This document shows, one piece after another, positions 1 to 7,642 of a stretch of 64,000 bases of DNA (position 1 is its first letter; every line of letters begins with the position of its first letter). The notes beneath the pieces are model-generated. The model ran no database searches and had not been told where the DNA came from. It saw only the letters and a list, made by a program, of their open reading frames with translations. A program made the position numbers and the translations under genes. The stretch spans positions 1 to 64,000 of the forward strand of contig CASFPX010000006.1 in NCBI GenBank assembly GCA_949296915.1. Reading direction: 5' to 3'. Source of the stretch: Onthovicinus sp900555545 (lineage in GTDB: Bacteria > Bacillota > Clostridia > Oscillospirales > Acutalibacteraceae).

Positions 1-99
1 TGTCGGTTGAAACCACCGGCTTTTCACGAACCCTTTCCCTGTAACAACCCCTCAGTCTTGGCCTGCGGCCAATCCAGCTCCCCTTACACAGGGGAGCCA
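1..99. repeat. Left arm of a perfect 99-base inverted repeat
   Basis: The first 99 bases are the exact reverse complement of 6666-6764. The copy begins at the window edge and its partner ends at an assembly gap, so the true repeat may be longer. It contains the short hairpin-forming modules (TGCGGCCAA, CCCCTTACACAGGGG) seen in other intergenic repeats of this window. It is non-coding as far as I can see. Confidence 0.9.
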
Positions 100-120
100 T
101 GGAAAGCACAACCTCCGTAG

Positions 121-142
121 GGAACGCCGCCCCCGGCGTTCC
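121..142. repeat. 22-base palindromic intergenic element, copy 1
   Basis: A GC-rich imperfect palindrome with arms GGAACGCCG/CGGCGTTCC, preceded by CCGTAG. It is identical to 1741-1762, and a related copy lies in inverted orientation at 1919-1940. It resembles a REP- or MITE-like dispersed hairpin. No gene is visible in 100-270 apart from the ribosome binding site of the next gene. Confidence 0.7.
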
Positions 143-270
143 GAACGCAGATATGCAGTCCACGACGCCACCGGCCCGGCATTCCGCATTCACAGGATAT
201 CTACCCGCTCATATGCGGTTGGATATATAGTAAGTCAATCAATTAAGAAAAAGAAAGGAGGGAAAATAGA

Positions 271-804
271 ATGAACAAGAAGTTGATCACAGCTGCTTCC
301 ATCGCGCTTGCTGCTTGTGTCGCCATCGGCGGTACGATCGCTTACCTGACGGATGAGACGGATACGATCACGAACACCTTCACGGTTGGTAATGTTGATA
401 TCACACTGACGGAGGAGGGTGCGAAGGATCACGCACAGAATTTCCATGTCTATCCTGGTGAGGTTAAAGATAAAATAGCATACGTTGAAGTTGAAGAGGG
501 CAGCGAAAACTGCTTTGTCTATGTAAAAGCGGAAGCTGAGAACATGGAGGATATCTCCTGGGATATGAGTGATGATTGGACAAAGGTCACCGGAGAAGAT
601 AACGTGTGGTATTACAACAAGCCGGTTACCGTTGGAACATCTCTCTACCTGCTTGATGGTAACCATGTAACGGTTGGGGAGAATGTCACTGAGTTTGAGC
701 AGGTTCCTACACTCAAATTTACAGCTTATGCAGTTCAGTCCGATGGTTTTGATGGTGATGCGAATGCAGCATGGACTGCAACTTTCGGGGCAACCCAGGC
801 CTAA
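271..804 (+). CDS. TasA/camelysin-like secreted protein 1 (SipW-type signal)
   Basis: A 177-residue protein. The N-terminus has Lys residues 3-4, a hydrophobic stretch and the junction GGTIAYLTD at about residues 20-28, typical of signal peptides cut by SipW-type signal peptidases. The sequence GNVDITLTEEG at about 41-51 is typical of the TasA/CalY (M73 camelysin-like) family, whose members form extracellular biofilm fibres. The start has a strong ribosome binding site, AAAGGAGGG at about 251-259. It is the first of four paralogues here. Its role as a fibre subunit is inferred from the family; no catalytic site is visible. Confidence 0.8.
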   Translation: MNKKLITAASIALAACVAIGGTIAYLTDETDTITNTFTVGNVDITLTEEGAKDHAQNFHVYPGEVKDKIAYVEVEEGSENCFVYVKAEAENMEDISWDMSDDWTKVTGEDNVWYYNKPVTVGTSLYLLDGNHVTVGENVTEFEQVPTLKFTAYAVQSDGFDGDANAAWTATFGATQA

Positions 805-836
805 TCTCTTCTCTACATGAAGCGAGGTAAAAACAA

Positions 837-1433
837 ATGAAAAAGCAAGTATTGGCGGGTGCCCTTGCGGCATCCATCGCGGCGGTAGCAATTGCCGGCG
901 CATCTCTGGCGTATTTCACTGATGAGAAGGTGAAAGACAACACTTTTACTGTCGGTAATGTTGCTATTGAGCTGACAGAACCCAGCTGGAACAACGGTAC
1001 GGATCTTGGCGGCTTTGAGGTCGAAGCTAAAGATTTGTATCCCGGCGAGGCTGTTGCCAAGGATCCGACTGTTAAGAATGTTGGCGCAAATCCGGCATTT
1101 GTCCGCATCAAGGTTGATATGGCTGAGGATGTAAAGAATGTTATTTCCTTCCGTACCAACTATCAGGATGGTATTAGCAGCGATTGGGAAGAGCACAATG
1201 GCTACTATTACTACAAGGGCGTTCTGGCGGTTGATGAAACAACAGATGCCCTGTTTGATCAGATTGTACTGTCTACAAGCGTAGAAAACGATCAGCTGGT
1301 AGGTACACAGAACATCAATGTCACTGCTCAGGCTGTTCAGGCTCAGGGCGCTCAGACAAAGTGGGCTGATGTTGAGAACATGACGGTTGAGCAGATTGCT
1401 GCTTGGTTTGCCACCTGCGGATTGGACGCCTAA
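837..1433 (+). CDS. TasA/camelysin-like secreted protein 2 (SipW-type signal)
   Basis: A 198-residue paralogue of the preceding gene, 32 bases downstream and probably cotranscribed. The N-terminus MKKQVLAGALAAS is followed by GASLAYFTDE at about residues 21-30, a typical SipW-dependent cleavage region. The mature part has GNVAIELTE and then LYPGEAVAKDPTVKNVGANP at about 67-86, the pattern of TasA-type beta-sandwich proteins. It ends at a cluster of hairpins rather than at another gene, so genes 271-1433 may form their own transcript. The function as a matrix-fibre protein is inferred from the family. Confidence 0.82.
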   Translation: MKKQVLAGALAASIAAVAIAGASLAYFTDEKVKDNTFTVGNVAIELTEPSWNNGTDLGGFEVEAKDLYPGEAVAKDPTVKNVGANPAFVRIKVDMAEDVKNVISFRTNYQDGISSDWEEHNGYYYYKGVLAVDETTDALFDQIVLSTSVENDQLVGTQNINVTAQAVQAQGAQTKWADVENMTVEQIAAWFATCGLDA

Positions 1434-1540
1434 TCCACACAACTTACCACACACAATCACTTTTCCTCGGATGAGGAGCAAATTTCGAATTCCTTTCTAT
1501 TCTAACATGTCGGGAAGTTTTTTTGCAAGAAGTTCTTCCT

Positions 1541-1576
1541 GTACATAGAAAAAACGTGCAAGAGTTTTTTCTGTAC
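1541..1576 (+). terminator. Possible terminator after the first two TasA-like genes
   Basis: Arms GTACA-GAAAAAAC and GTTTTTTC-TGTAC can pair with a two-base bulge. The run of T lies in the 3' arm rather than after it, so termination is only plausible. Confidence 0.35.
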
Positions 1577-1740
1577 CCTGTCCCTTCACGGGGGCAGGGT
1601 ATACAGGATTACCGGAATACTCATTGCGATAATGCTGTATGCCCTGCCTGACGCTTATCGTTCGGCAGGGGTGAGAAAAATTGCACGCACAAACTTCGCC
1701 TCTTACACAGGGAGGCCATGGAAAGCGCGAACCCTCGTAG

Positions 1741-1762
1741 GGAACGCCGCCCCCGGCGTTCC
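1741..1762. repeat. 22-base palindromic intergenic element, copy 2
   Basis: Identical to 121-142, again preceded by CGTAG and by a diverged copy of the module that precedes copy 1. This shows that a unit of about 65 bases is repeated, not just the palindrome. Confidence 0.7.
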
Positions 1763-1918
1763 GAAAAAGGGGCCAAGGGAAAGCCGAAAGTTACCGGTTG
1801 TCAGCCCAATGGGTTCTATTCCTCGGTTTATTGCCCTAAAGGGTAAGCCTTGGATGGGTACGGGTTTTCCGTTTCATCTTCTTCAGGGGGCATTCCACGA
1901 ACCGTCAATCTGTGCGGC

Positions 1919-1940
1919 GGAACGCTGAGGGCAGCGTTCC
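1919..1940. repeat. 22-base palindromic intergenic element, copy 3, inverted
   Basis: Arms GGAACGCTG/CAGCGTTCC are followed by CTACGG. The reverse complement aligns with copies 1 and 2 including the CCGTAG prefix, with compensating changes in the stem (C to T paired with G to A). That suggests the hairpin structure is maintained. Confidence 0.6.
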
Positions 1941-2083
1941 CTACGGATGCAGGGCGGCAGGATTGTACCATGCAACCAGTCCCCTTCATAAGGAACCAAC
2001 CAAGTCTATATCCTTTCCGCGTGAAAGGTGATAGGAATAAAAAAATCAAGTGAAAACGAAGATTCAAGTTAGGAGCTGAGGCA

Positions 2084-2650
2084 ATGAAAAAGAGAATTTT
2101 CATAGGCGCACTGGTGCTTGCCTGTGTATCCATCATGGCGTGCGGATCGCTCGCCTACTTTACCAAGGATGCCAAAGCGACAAATACGATCACAGCAGGC
2201 GGCATTGATATGCAGCTGGAGGAGCTTGCCATCCCGGTCGGCGGCGGGGATCCCGTCCCGTTTGAGGATGTGAGCGGCGTGATGCCGGGGGCGGAGGTCT
2301 CCAAGATCGTGCAGGTCAAGAACACCGGCGCAAACGACATGTATGTACGCGTACAGCTCAACAAGGCGATTGAGCTGGCGGAGGGCGTCGCCGGCGAGGC
2401 GGACACCTCCCTCGTGACCATGGATCTGAACACGGAGGACTGGACGGAGCAGGACGGCTACTATTATTATAATACGGCTGTTGCCCCCGGCGAGACAACC
2501 GAGCCGCTGTTCACCACCGTCACCTTTGCAAAAGAGATGGACAATATGTACCAGAACAGCAAGGCGACCGTCACGGTCTACGCCGCCGCCACCCAGGTGG
2601 CCAATAACGGCGATACCGTGTTCGAGGCCGCAGGCTGGCCCGAGGCATAA
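2084..2650 (+). CDS. TasA/camelysin-like secreted protein 3 (SipW-type signal)
   Basis: A 188-residue paralogue. The N-terminus MKKRIFIGALVLA leads to CGSLAYFTKD at about residues 20-29, a SipW-type signal. The mature domain contains VMPGAEVSKIVQVKNTGAND at about 66-85, the family's conserved strand pair. It is followed after 13 bases by the von Willebrand A adhesin gene, so the two are almost certainly cotranscribed. Its GC content is clearly higher than that of the two TasA-like genes upstream, which suggests a different history. Confidence 0.83.
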   Translation: MKKRIFIGALVLACVSIMACGSLAYFTKDAKATNTITAGGIDMQLEELAIPVGGGDPVPFEDVSGVMPGAEVSKIVQVKNTGANDMYVRVQLNKAIELAEGVAGEADTSLVTMDLNTEDWTEQDGYYYYNTAVAPGETTEPLFTTVTFAKEMDNMYQNSKATVTVYAAATQVANNGDTVFEAAGWPEA

Positions 2651-2663
2651 GGAGGCGTAATCA

Positions 2664-4997
2664 ATGTTTAAAAAGAGAGTATTACCGGTCCTCCTTTCGC
2701 TGGCGCTCACCGCGACGGCCGCCCTCCCCGTGGTCTATGCGGTCGAGTCCTCCGGCGAGGCGGAGGCGGTGCAGCCCGTCCCGCAGACGGTCAACTTCAC
2801 CAATGCCGGCCCCTTCCTGCCCGTGACACTCGCGGAGGGAGAGGAGGAGCAGGATGCGCTGCAGCTGGACAAAAGGGTGACGGTTAATGCTGACGGCTCC
2901 TATAAGATTACAATGGAGGCCTATACCACCGGTACCGTAACCACCACGACCAGCACGAAGCCGGTCGATATTGTCCTGGTGCTCGACCAGTCCGGATCGA
3001 TGGCGTATGATTTTGACCGCCAAACACGCCAGGCGGCGATGAAGGCGGCGGTAAATAATTTTATCGACGCTGTGAGCGAAAAATTTGATGCCGAAGAATC
3101 CGATCACCGGATGGCGTTAGTGAAGTTTGGCTCTGACGCTGATATTCTACAAAATTGGACGCTTGTTAATGAAAACGGAGCTGCTCAACTGCATTCTAAA
3201 ATAAATGGCTTACCACCGAGCCCATCAGGCGCCACTCGAATTGATGAGGGTATGTCAGAAGCGGAGTCATTGATGAATGAAGACTATAATTATCGTGGCG
3301 AGAATGAAGATCGCCAAAAGGTAGTGATCCTCTTCACTGACGGCGTTCCGACTACAAGCAGTGATTTTGATACCGGCGTAGCTAATCGTGCAATTACTTC
3401 TGCCCTGAATCTAAAAAATGATGATGTAACAGTTTATTCTGTTGGTATTTTCGAGGGTGCTAATCCAGATCAATTATATGGAGAAAAATGGGACTATCAG
3501 TTGTATGATGACATAATTTGTAGTGGTGCAGTCGGTTCCTATTGGGGAAAATCATGGGTTAGTGAATGGTTCGGCGGAAATGATTTTGCTGATATTGATG
3601 TTGCCGCCGGAAACCGTTTCCTTAATTATTTGTCAAACAATTTTGAGGCAGAAGATATCGGCCTTACCAGGGGACTTTACGATCCTGGATTGGGTCGGCC
3701 GTGGGAGATACCAGCTCCTGGTACTGGTTATCGGATCGATACGAACTATGAGCGTATTGAAGATCAGTATTATTTGACAGCATCTGACTCCGCTGCACTG
3801 GATGAAATCTTCCAAACCATCAGCGACAACATCTCTACCTCCACAGTTGACCTTGACGAGCGGACGCAGATCATTGATACGGTGACGCCGTACTTTGATA
3901 TGCCGGCAAATACAGATGATATCAAGCTCTATACCCAGCAGGCTGGGCCGGGCGGTTCCTTTGAGGGTACCAGTCCAGTTGAGGTGAAAGATGAAAGCAT
4001 CTTTGCTGCTATGGACGGTCGGAAAGTGACTGTCACCGGTTTCAACTTCAACGAGGAGTTCGTCACGGAGGAGGAAAAGGAGCCTGGTTCTGGCGACTAT
4101 GGCAGTAAGTTGATTATCGAATTCAACGTGACCCCAACGGAGGATTTCTTCGGCGGCAATAATGTACCGACGAATGAATCCGATTCCGGCGTCTATGCAC
4201 CGGATGCATCTACGCCAACCGGCACATTTGAAGTCCCGCACGCCAATGTCCCGATCGAATATGCGATCGATGGCAAAGATCAGACGATCTTCCTCGGTGA
4301 GGATGCAGATCTTGCGGATACAATTAAATACGTGGAGAATTATCGACCGAATGGATGGAATAACTCCTTTGTGACGATTCAGTATACGCTGAGCGACAGC
4401 ACAGGAGCAAAACTTGGAACTTATACAATCGATAAGGGTGCTGCAACGGGAGCGTGGCAGTGGAATTCAGGTGTTGATTCTACTCCGGCACTCACTGCTC
4501 CAGAAAATGAGTACACACTCACATGCAAAGTAACGCCGGACGCTGCTCTTGATTCTTCTGTTGGTGTGGCTCAAGAGGTCAACAATTTCGATCCCAAGAG
4601 CAATCAACCGACTGTATTCGTTCAGTCCGGTACACTGACCATCACAAAGAAGATGGCAGCGGGCACCACAGCGGATGACGGCGAGCGCTTTGTATTCACA
4701 ATCCAGAAAGACGGTCAGGATTATATGACCATCGCCTTGGGAGAGAATGACTCTAAAACAATCCAGAATCTTCCCAAGGGAGTTTATACGGTGAAAGAGG
4801 ACACAAGCTGGTCCTGGCGGTTTGAATCACAACTCAATGACGAAACTGTGACGATTAATGCCGAGCATCCGAAGGCTGACGTCACCTGCACAAACAGCCG
4901 GGAAAACGAGCAGTGGCTCAACAAGTACGATTGGGCAGTCAACCATCAAAAAGACGACGGATATGTTGAGACCACAGGAGGGAGTGAGGCGCAATGA
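2664..4997 (+). CDS. Secreted von Willebrand A adhesin with SpaA-like domain
   Basis: A 777-residue surface protein. A signal peptide spans about residues 1-26. The vWA domain starts at about 101 and its MIDAS metal site DQSGS is at 108-112; the domain runs to about residue 390. A beta-rich middle part follows, then a SpaA/prealbumin-like domain at about 650-750 (TLTITKK near its start, TVKEDTSW near its end) that in pilins can form an isopeptide bond. The C-terminus is hydrophilic with no LPXTG motif or membrane anchor, so it is probably held by partner proteins. RBS GGAGG precedes the start. The section at about 3100-3800 is much more AT-rich than the first 400 bases. Confidence 0.85.
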   Translation: MFKKRVLPVLLSLALTATAALPVVYAVESSGEAEAVQPVPQTVNFTNAGPFLPVTLAEGEEEQDALQLDKRVTVNADGSYKITMEAYTTGTVTTTTSTKPVDIVLVLDQSGSMAYDFDRQTRQAAMKAAVNNFIDAVSEKFDAEESDHRMALVKFGSDADILQNWTLVNENGAAQLHSKINGLPPSPSGATRIDEGMSEAESLMNEDYNYRGENEDRQKVVILFTDGVPTTSSDFDTGVANRAITSALNLKNDDVTVYSVGIFEGANPDQLYGEKWDYQLYDDIICSGAVGSYWGKSWVSEWFGGNDFADIDVAAGNRFLNYLSNNFEAEDIGLTRGLYDPGLGRPWEIPAPGTGYRIDTNYERIEDQYYLTASDSAALDEIFQTISDNISTSTVDLDERTQIIDTVTPYFDMPANTDDIKLYTQQAGPGGSFEGTSPVEVKDESIFAAMDGRKVTVTGFNFNEEFVTEEEKEPGSGDYGSKLIIEFNVTPTEDFFGGNNVPTNESDSGVYAPDASTPTGTFEVPHANVPIEYAIDGKDQTIFLGEDADLADTIKYVENYRPNGWNNSFVTIQYTLSDSTGAKLGTYTIDKGAATGAWQWNSGVDSTPALTAPENEYTLTCKVTPDAALDSSVGVAQEVNNFDPKSNQPTVFVQSGTLTITKKMAAGTTADDGERFVFTIQKDGQDYMTIALGENDSKTIQNLPKGVYTVKEDTSWSWRFESQLNDETVTINAEHPKADVTCTNSRENEQWLNKYDWAVNHQKDDGYVETTGGSEAQ

Positions 4998-5644
4998 AAA
5001 CGAGTCGTAACGATCGGGCCGTGCGCCGCACGTCCCGCAAAAAGTGGCTGACCGGCATCATCGCCGCGGTGGTCACCATGTGTATCGCCGTGGGCGGCAC
5101 CATCGCCTTCCTCACGGCGTACACGGAACCCATTACCAACACCTTCCAGATGAGTACCGTGGATATTGACATCACGGATAAGGTCGAGGATGGAGTCAAA
5201 TACAATGTCGGTGTGAAAAATAACTCCACTGACGGCGTCCCGATCTACGCCCGCATCCGCTTTGTTACCTACTGGGAGAATGATGAGGGCGAGATCGTCG
5301 CGAGCGACGAGCAGCCCATCCTCCCATTTGGGCCGGACGCGGTGGATGCAGATAAGGATCCAATGGAGATTCCAGAAGGTTGGTTCGAGTACAACGGTTA
5401 CTACTATTACGAAAAACCAATCCAGGCGGGCGGTGAAGTTCAGCTCTTTGATTCCTTTATAATGGATGTAGATGAAGAAAAGGGCCTGCATCAGGTGCTC
5501 GAGGTACTGGCCGAGGGCATCCAGAGCATGCCAGCGGAGGCTGTCCAAACAGCTTGGGGGCTGACGGTTGATTCTAACGGTGATTTGACGATGTACCCTA
5601 TGAGGGCAATTAAAGGAGGTGCGGGAAATGAAAAAATCGTTTAA
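4994..5644 (+). CDS. TasA/camelysin-like secreted protein 4 (SipW-type signal)
   Basis: A 216-residue paralogue that overlaps the adhesin gene by four bases (ATGA), a sign of translational coupling. It has a longer positively charged N-terminus (about residues 1-18), a hydrophobic segment at about 19-36 and the SipW-type junction GGTIAFLTAYTE. The mature part has YARIRFVTYW at about 77-86 and a YNGYYYYEKP segment at about 132-141, shared in pattern with the other paralogues. Being encoded between the adhesin and the anchor protein, it may be the adaptor linking them; that is inference. Confidence 0.8.
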   Translation: MKTSRNDRAVRRTSRKKWLTGIIAAVVTMCIAVGGTIAFLTAYTEPITNTFQMSTVDIDITDKVEDGVKYNVGVKNNSTDGVPIYARIRFVTYWENDEGEIVASDEQPILPFGPDAVDADKDPMEIPEGWFEYNGYYYYEKPIQAGGEVQLFDSFIMDVDEEKGLHQVLEVLAEGIQSMPAEAVQTAWGLTVDSNGDLTMYPMRAIKGGAGNEKIV

Positions 5645-6329
5645 AAAAGTTTCCGCCCTTCTGTTGGCGCTCGGCGTCGCGGCCAGCGCCACGGCGACAG
5701 CGTTTGCGGCGGATTCCTCCGTCACTTATGACGGCGACGCACGGGACTTCATCTTCGCCCCCGGCAGCGAGCAGTCCCCCACGGACCTGTTTGTCAACTT
5801 CAAGGGCGTGATGCCGGGCGACAGCCTGACCCAGAAGATTCACGTGCAGAACACCGCGGATGATTCGGTGGATGTCAAGATCTACCTGCGCTCCCTCGGC
5901 GCGCAGGCGGGCTCCGAGGACTTCCTCTCCCAGATGAACCTGACGGTGGAGCAGGAGGGCGCCTCCGCCCTGTTCGAGGCCCCTGCCGACCAGACCGCCG
6001 GCCTGACCGATTGGGTCTGCCTGGGTACATTCAAATCCGGCGCCAGCATTGATCTGAACGTCACCCTGAATGTCCCCGTCACCATGGGCAACGACTTCCA
6101 GCAGGCCATCGGCAATCTGGATTGGGAATTCAAGGTGGAGGAGATCCCCGTCCCCACGGAGACGCAGGAACCCTCCACACAGCCGCCTACCGAGCCGGGC
6201 ACCGTCCCGTCCGATAACGGTGATACTCCCGACACCGGCGATGCGGCAAGCTCTGCCGTGCTCGGCGTGGCCGCCCTTGCGGCAGGCGCTGCGGTGGTTC
6301 TGACCATCACCCGCCGCAAGACAAAGTAA
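5628..6329 (+). CDS. Sortase-type cell-wall-anchored protein, TPDTG motif
   Basis: A 233-residue protein. The ATG at 5628 is preferred to the GTG at 5619 because AAAGGAGG (5612-5619) lies eight bases upstream of it; this start overlaps the previous gene by 17 bases. There is an ordinary Sec signal peptide (about residues 1-28, ATAFAAD) rather than a SipW-type one. A TasA-like beta domain (VMPGDSLTQKIHVQNTADD) is followed by a Pro/Thr-rich linker and the C-terminal GDTPDTGD, a hydrophobic segment and RRKTK. This is an LPXTG-like sorting signal with T in place of L. It probably tethers the assembly to the wall. No sortase gene is in the window. Confidence 0.8.
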   Translation: MKKSFKKVSALLLALGVAASATATAFAADSSVTYDGDARDFIFAPGSEQSPTDLFVNFKGVMPGDSLTQKIHVQNTADDSVDVKIYLRSLGAQAGSEDFLSQMNLTVEQEGASALFEAPADQTAGLTDWVCLGTFKSGASIDLNVTLNVPVTMGNDFQQAIGNLDWEFKVEEIPVPTETQEPSTQPPTEPGTVPSDNGDTPDTGDAASSAVLGVAALAAGAAVVLTITRRKTK

Positions 6330-6352
6330 AACAGCATCAAAAACAAGTTCTG

Positions 6353-6397
6353 ACCAGGCCCAAAGGCGTTATGCGCCCACGGGCCTGGTTTGTTTTT
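6353..6397 (+). terminator. Terminator of the adhesin/TasA-like operon
   Basis: Nine-base arms ACCAGGCCC (6353-6361) and GGGCCTGGT (6381-6389) enclose a smaller GGCG/CGCC hairpin and are followed by TTGTTTTTG. Confidence 0.8.
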
Positions 6398-6431
6398 GAG
6401 CCTCCCGTACCCCGCCCGAAGTTTGAACAAG

Positions 6432-6535
6432 CCCTTGCCTCCCTTGTGTAAAGGGAGGTGTCGAAGCCGTAGGCTGAGACGAAGGGATTGTTACAGGGAA
6501 AAGATTTGCGGAAAGTCAGTGAATTTCAGCCGACA
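6432..6535 (+). repeat. Diverged copy of the 99-base repeat
   Basis: The sequence runs CCCTTGCCTCCCTTGTGTAA, then a GAAGCCGTAGGCTGAGAC module, GGGATTGTTACAGGGAAAAG and ends in GCCGACA. It is clearly related, in the same orientation, to 6666-6764 (CTCCCCTGTGTAAGGGGAG ... GGTTGTTACAGGGAAAGGG ... CAACCGACA). Confidence 0.7.
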
Positions 6536-6566
6536 ACCCTCCAGTCGCGCATTCGCGCGCCAGCCC

Positions 6567-6626
6567 CTGCTCCGCAGGCGGGCACCCTTTTGTCCGCTGC
6601 GCGGACATTTCCCCTAATAGGGGAAT
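6567..6626 (+). repeat. 60-base direct repeat, copy A
   Basis: Matches 6810-6869 at 58 of 60 positions by eye. It contains two small hairpins, CTGCTCCGCAG and TGTCCGCTGCGCGGACA, then CCCCTAATAGGGG. Confidence 0.8.
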
Positions 6627-6665
6627 CCCCTTGCACAGGGATGCCTTTTCAATCGTACAAACCCT

Positions 6666-6764
6666 TGGCTCCCCTGTGTAAGGGGAGCTGGATTGGCCGC
6701 AGGCCAAGACTGAGGGGTTGTTACAGGGAAAGGGTTCGTGAAAAGCCGGTGGTTTCAACCGACA
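6666..6764. repeat. Right arm of the perfect 99-base inverted repeat
   Basis: Exact reverse complement of 1-99. It stops directly at the run of N, so its true end is unknown. Confidence 0.9.
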
Positions 6765-6803
6765 NNNNNNNNNNNNNNNNNNNNNNNNNNNNNNNNNNNN
6801 NNN
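6765..6803. other. Assembly gap (39 N)
   Basis: The sequence is unknown over these bases. The gap lies between two repeat units, which makes repeat collapse or a mis-join here likely. Confidence 0.98.
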
Positions 6804-6809
6804 GACAGC

Positions 6810-6869
6810 CTGCTCCGCAGGCGGGAACCCTTTTGTCCGCTGCGCGGACATTTCCCCTAACAGGGGAAT
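6810..6869 (+). repeat. 60-base direct repeat, copy B
   Basis: Matches 6567-6626 with two differences. It is followed by a further CCCTTTACACAAGGG module. No gene is seen from 6398 to 6982 outside these repeat units. Confidence 0.8.
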
Positions 6870-6982
6870 TACCCTTTACACAAGGGAGCCGGAAAAATCT
6901 GCACAAACCCTTACTGCCCCTGCTCCGCAGGCGATTTTGCTGTAAAGTGAATTAAATTTACACAAATGGACTTTTTTTTAAA

Positions 6983-7642
6983 TCATAGCCGAAAGATTTC
7001 CGCCACGAGGTTCGGGATCTCCGCGGGAGCGGCGGCGGATTTGGCGGCGTGGATCCGGCGCAGGGACTCGCGGTCCTGAAACCCGTACCCGTACGTCACC
7101 GGCAAAAATCGGACGCCCGCCCCCTCTGCGCCCTGCGCATCAAAGATACTGTCCCCGATCAGCAGCGTATCCTCCGGGCGCGCGTGCAGGCGCTCCATAC
7201 AGCGGGTGATCAGCTTTGACTTGGTGAGCGTATTCTCGCCATCCATACCGCAGACGGCGTCAAAACAGTCTAAAATTCCAAATTCTTTGAGCATCTCGGC
7301 GGCAAAGCGCTCATTTTTCAGTGTCGCTGTTCCAATCCTGTATCCGGCCGCTCGCAGGCGCCGGAGCGCGTCCGGTATCCCCGGATAGGTGGTGGCCTCA
7401 TGGCGCCCCTTTGCAGCATAATAGGCGCGGTAGTGGCGGATGGCCTCCTGCGCCGTTGCAGGCCCCATGCCGTACAGCCCCTCAAATGCGTGGGGGAGGG
7501 AGCCGCCGATCGCCTGCCGGACGAATAACTCCCCCGGAAAATCCAGCTGCATCCGTTCAAAGGCAAAGCGGTACGCGTTGTAAATGCCGGGATATGAATG
7601 GATCAGCGTGCCGTCAACGTCAAACAGAGTGCACCGGATCAT
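6983..7642 (-). CDS. HAD-family sugar-phosphate phosphatase (Gph-like)
   Basis: A 219-residue HAD hydrolase. Motif I, DVDGTLIHS, is at about residues 8-16; a helical cap follows; motif III lies near residues 140-145 and motif IV, IGDSIFDAQGA, at about 163-173. The size and cap type match phosphoglycolate phosphatase-like enzymes. It is the last gene of the twelve-gene glycan operon and overlaps the aldolase gene by 23 bases. By analogy with KdsC in the Kdo pathway it may dephosphorylate the product of the aldolase before CMP activation; that is inference, and the substrate cannot be read from sequence. Confidence 0.8.
   Translation of the reverse strand: MIRCTLFDVDGTLIHSYPGIYNAYRFAFERMQLDFPGELFVRQAIGGSLPHAFEGLYGMGPATAQEAIRHYRAYYAAKGRHEATTYPGIPDALRRLRAAGYRIGTATLKNERFAAEMLKEFGILDCFDAVCGMDGENTLTKSKLITRCMERLHARPEDTLLIGDSIFDAQGAEGAGVRFLPVTYGYGFQDRESLRRIHAAKSAAAPAEIPNLVAEIFRL

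Larger units (their letters stand above)
1434..2083. other. 650-base intergenic region with hairpins and repeat copies
   Basis: No convincing gene is seen. The region holds a hairpin with arms GAAAAAAC (1548-1555) and GTTTTTTC (1564-1571), a further imperfect hairpin at about 1573-1602, another with arms CCCTGCC/GGCAGGG at about 1641-1668, and two copies of the palindromic intergenic element. The module TTACACAGGGAGGCCATGG near 1701 repeats the one near 85. Short open frames here lack ribosome binding sites and protein-like composition. Confidence 0.6.

Noticed and set aside
1632..2053. Short plus-strand frames in the intergenic region between TasA-like genes
   Set aside because: They cross repeat modules, lack ribosome binding sites and have no protein-like pattern.
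1..6764. Insertion sequence or transposon bounded by the 99-base inverted repeats
   Set aside because: No transposase or integrase lies between the arms, no target-site duplication can be seen because both ends are cut, and diverged copies exist outside that layout.
1..6869. CRISPR array suggested by multiple repeats
   Set aside because: Repeats are of unequal length and orientation with no regular spacers, and no cas gene is present.
6488..6955. A frame through the repeats and the N gap
   Set aside because: Its sequence is only repeat DNA and unknown bases, so it cannot be supported as a gene.
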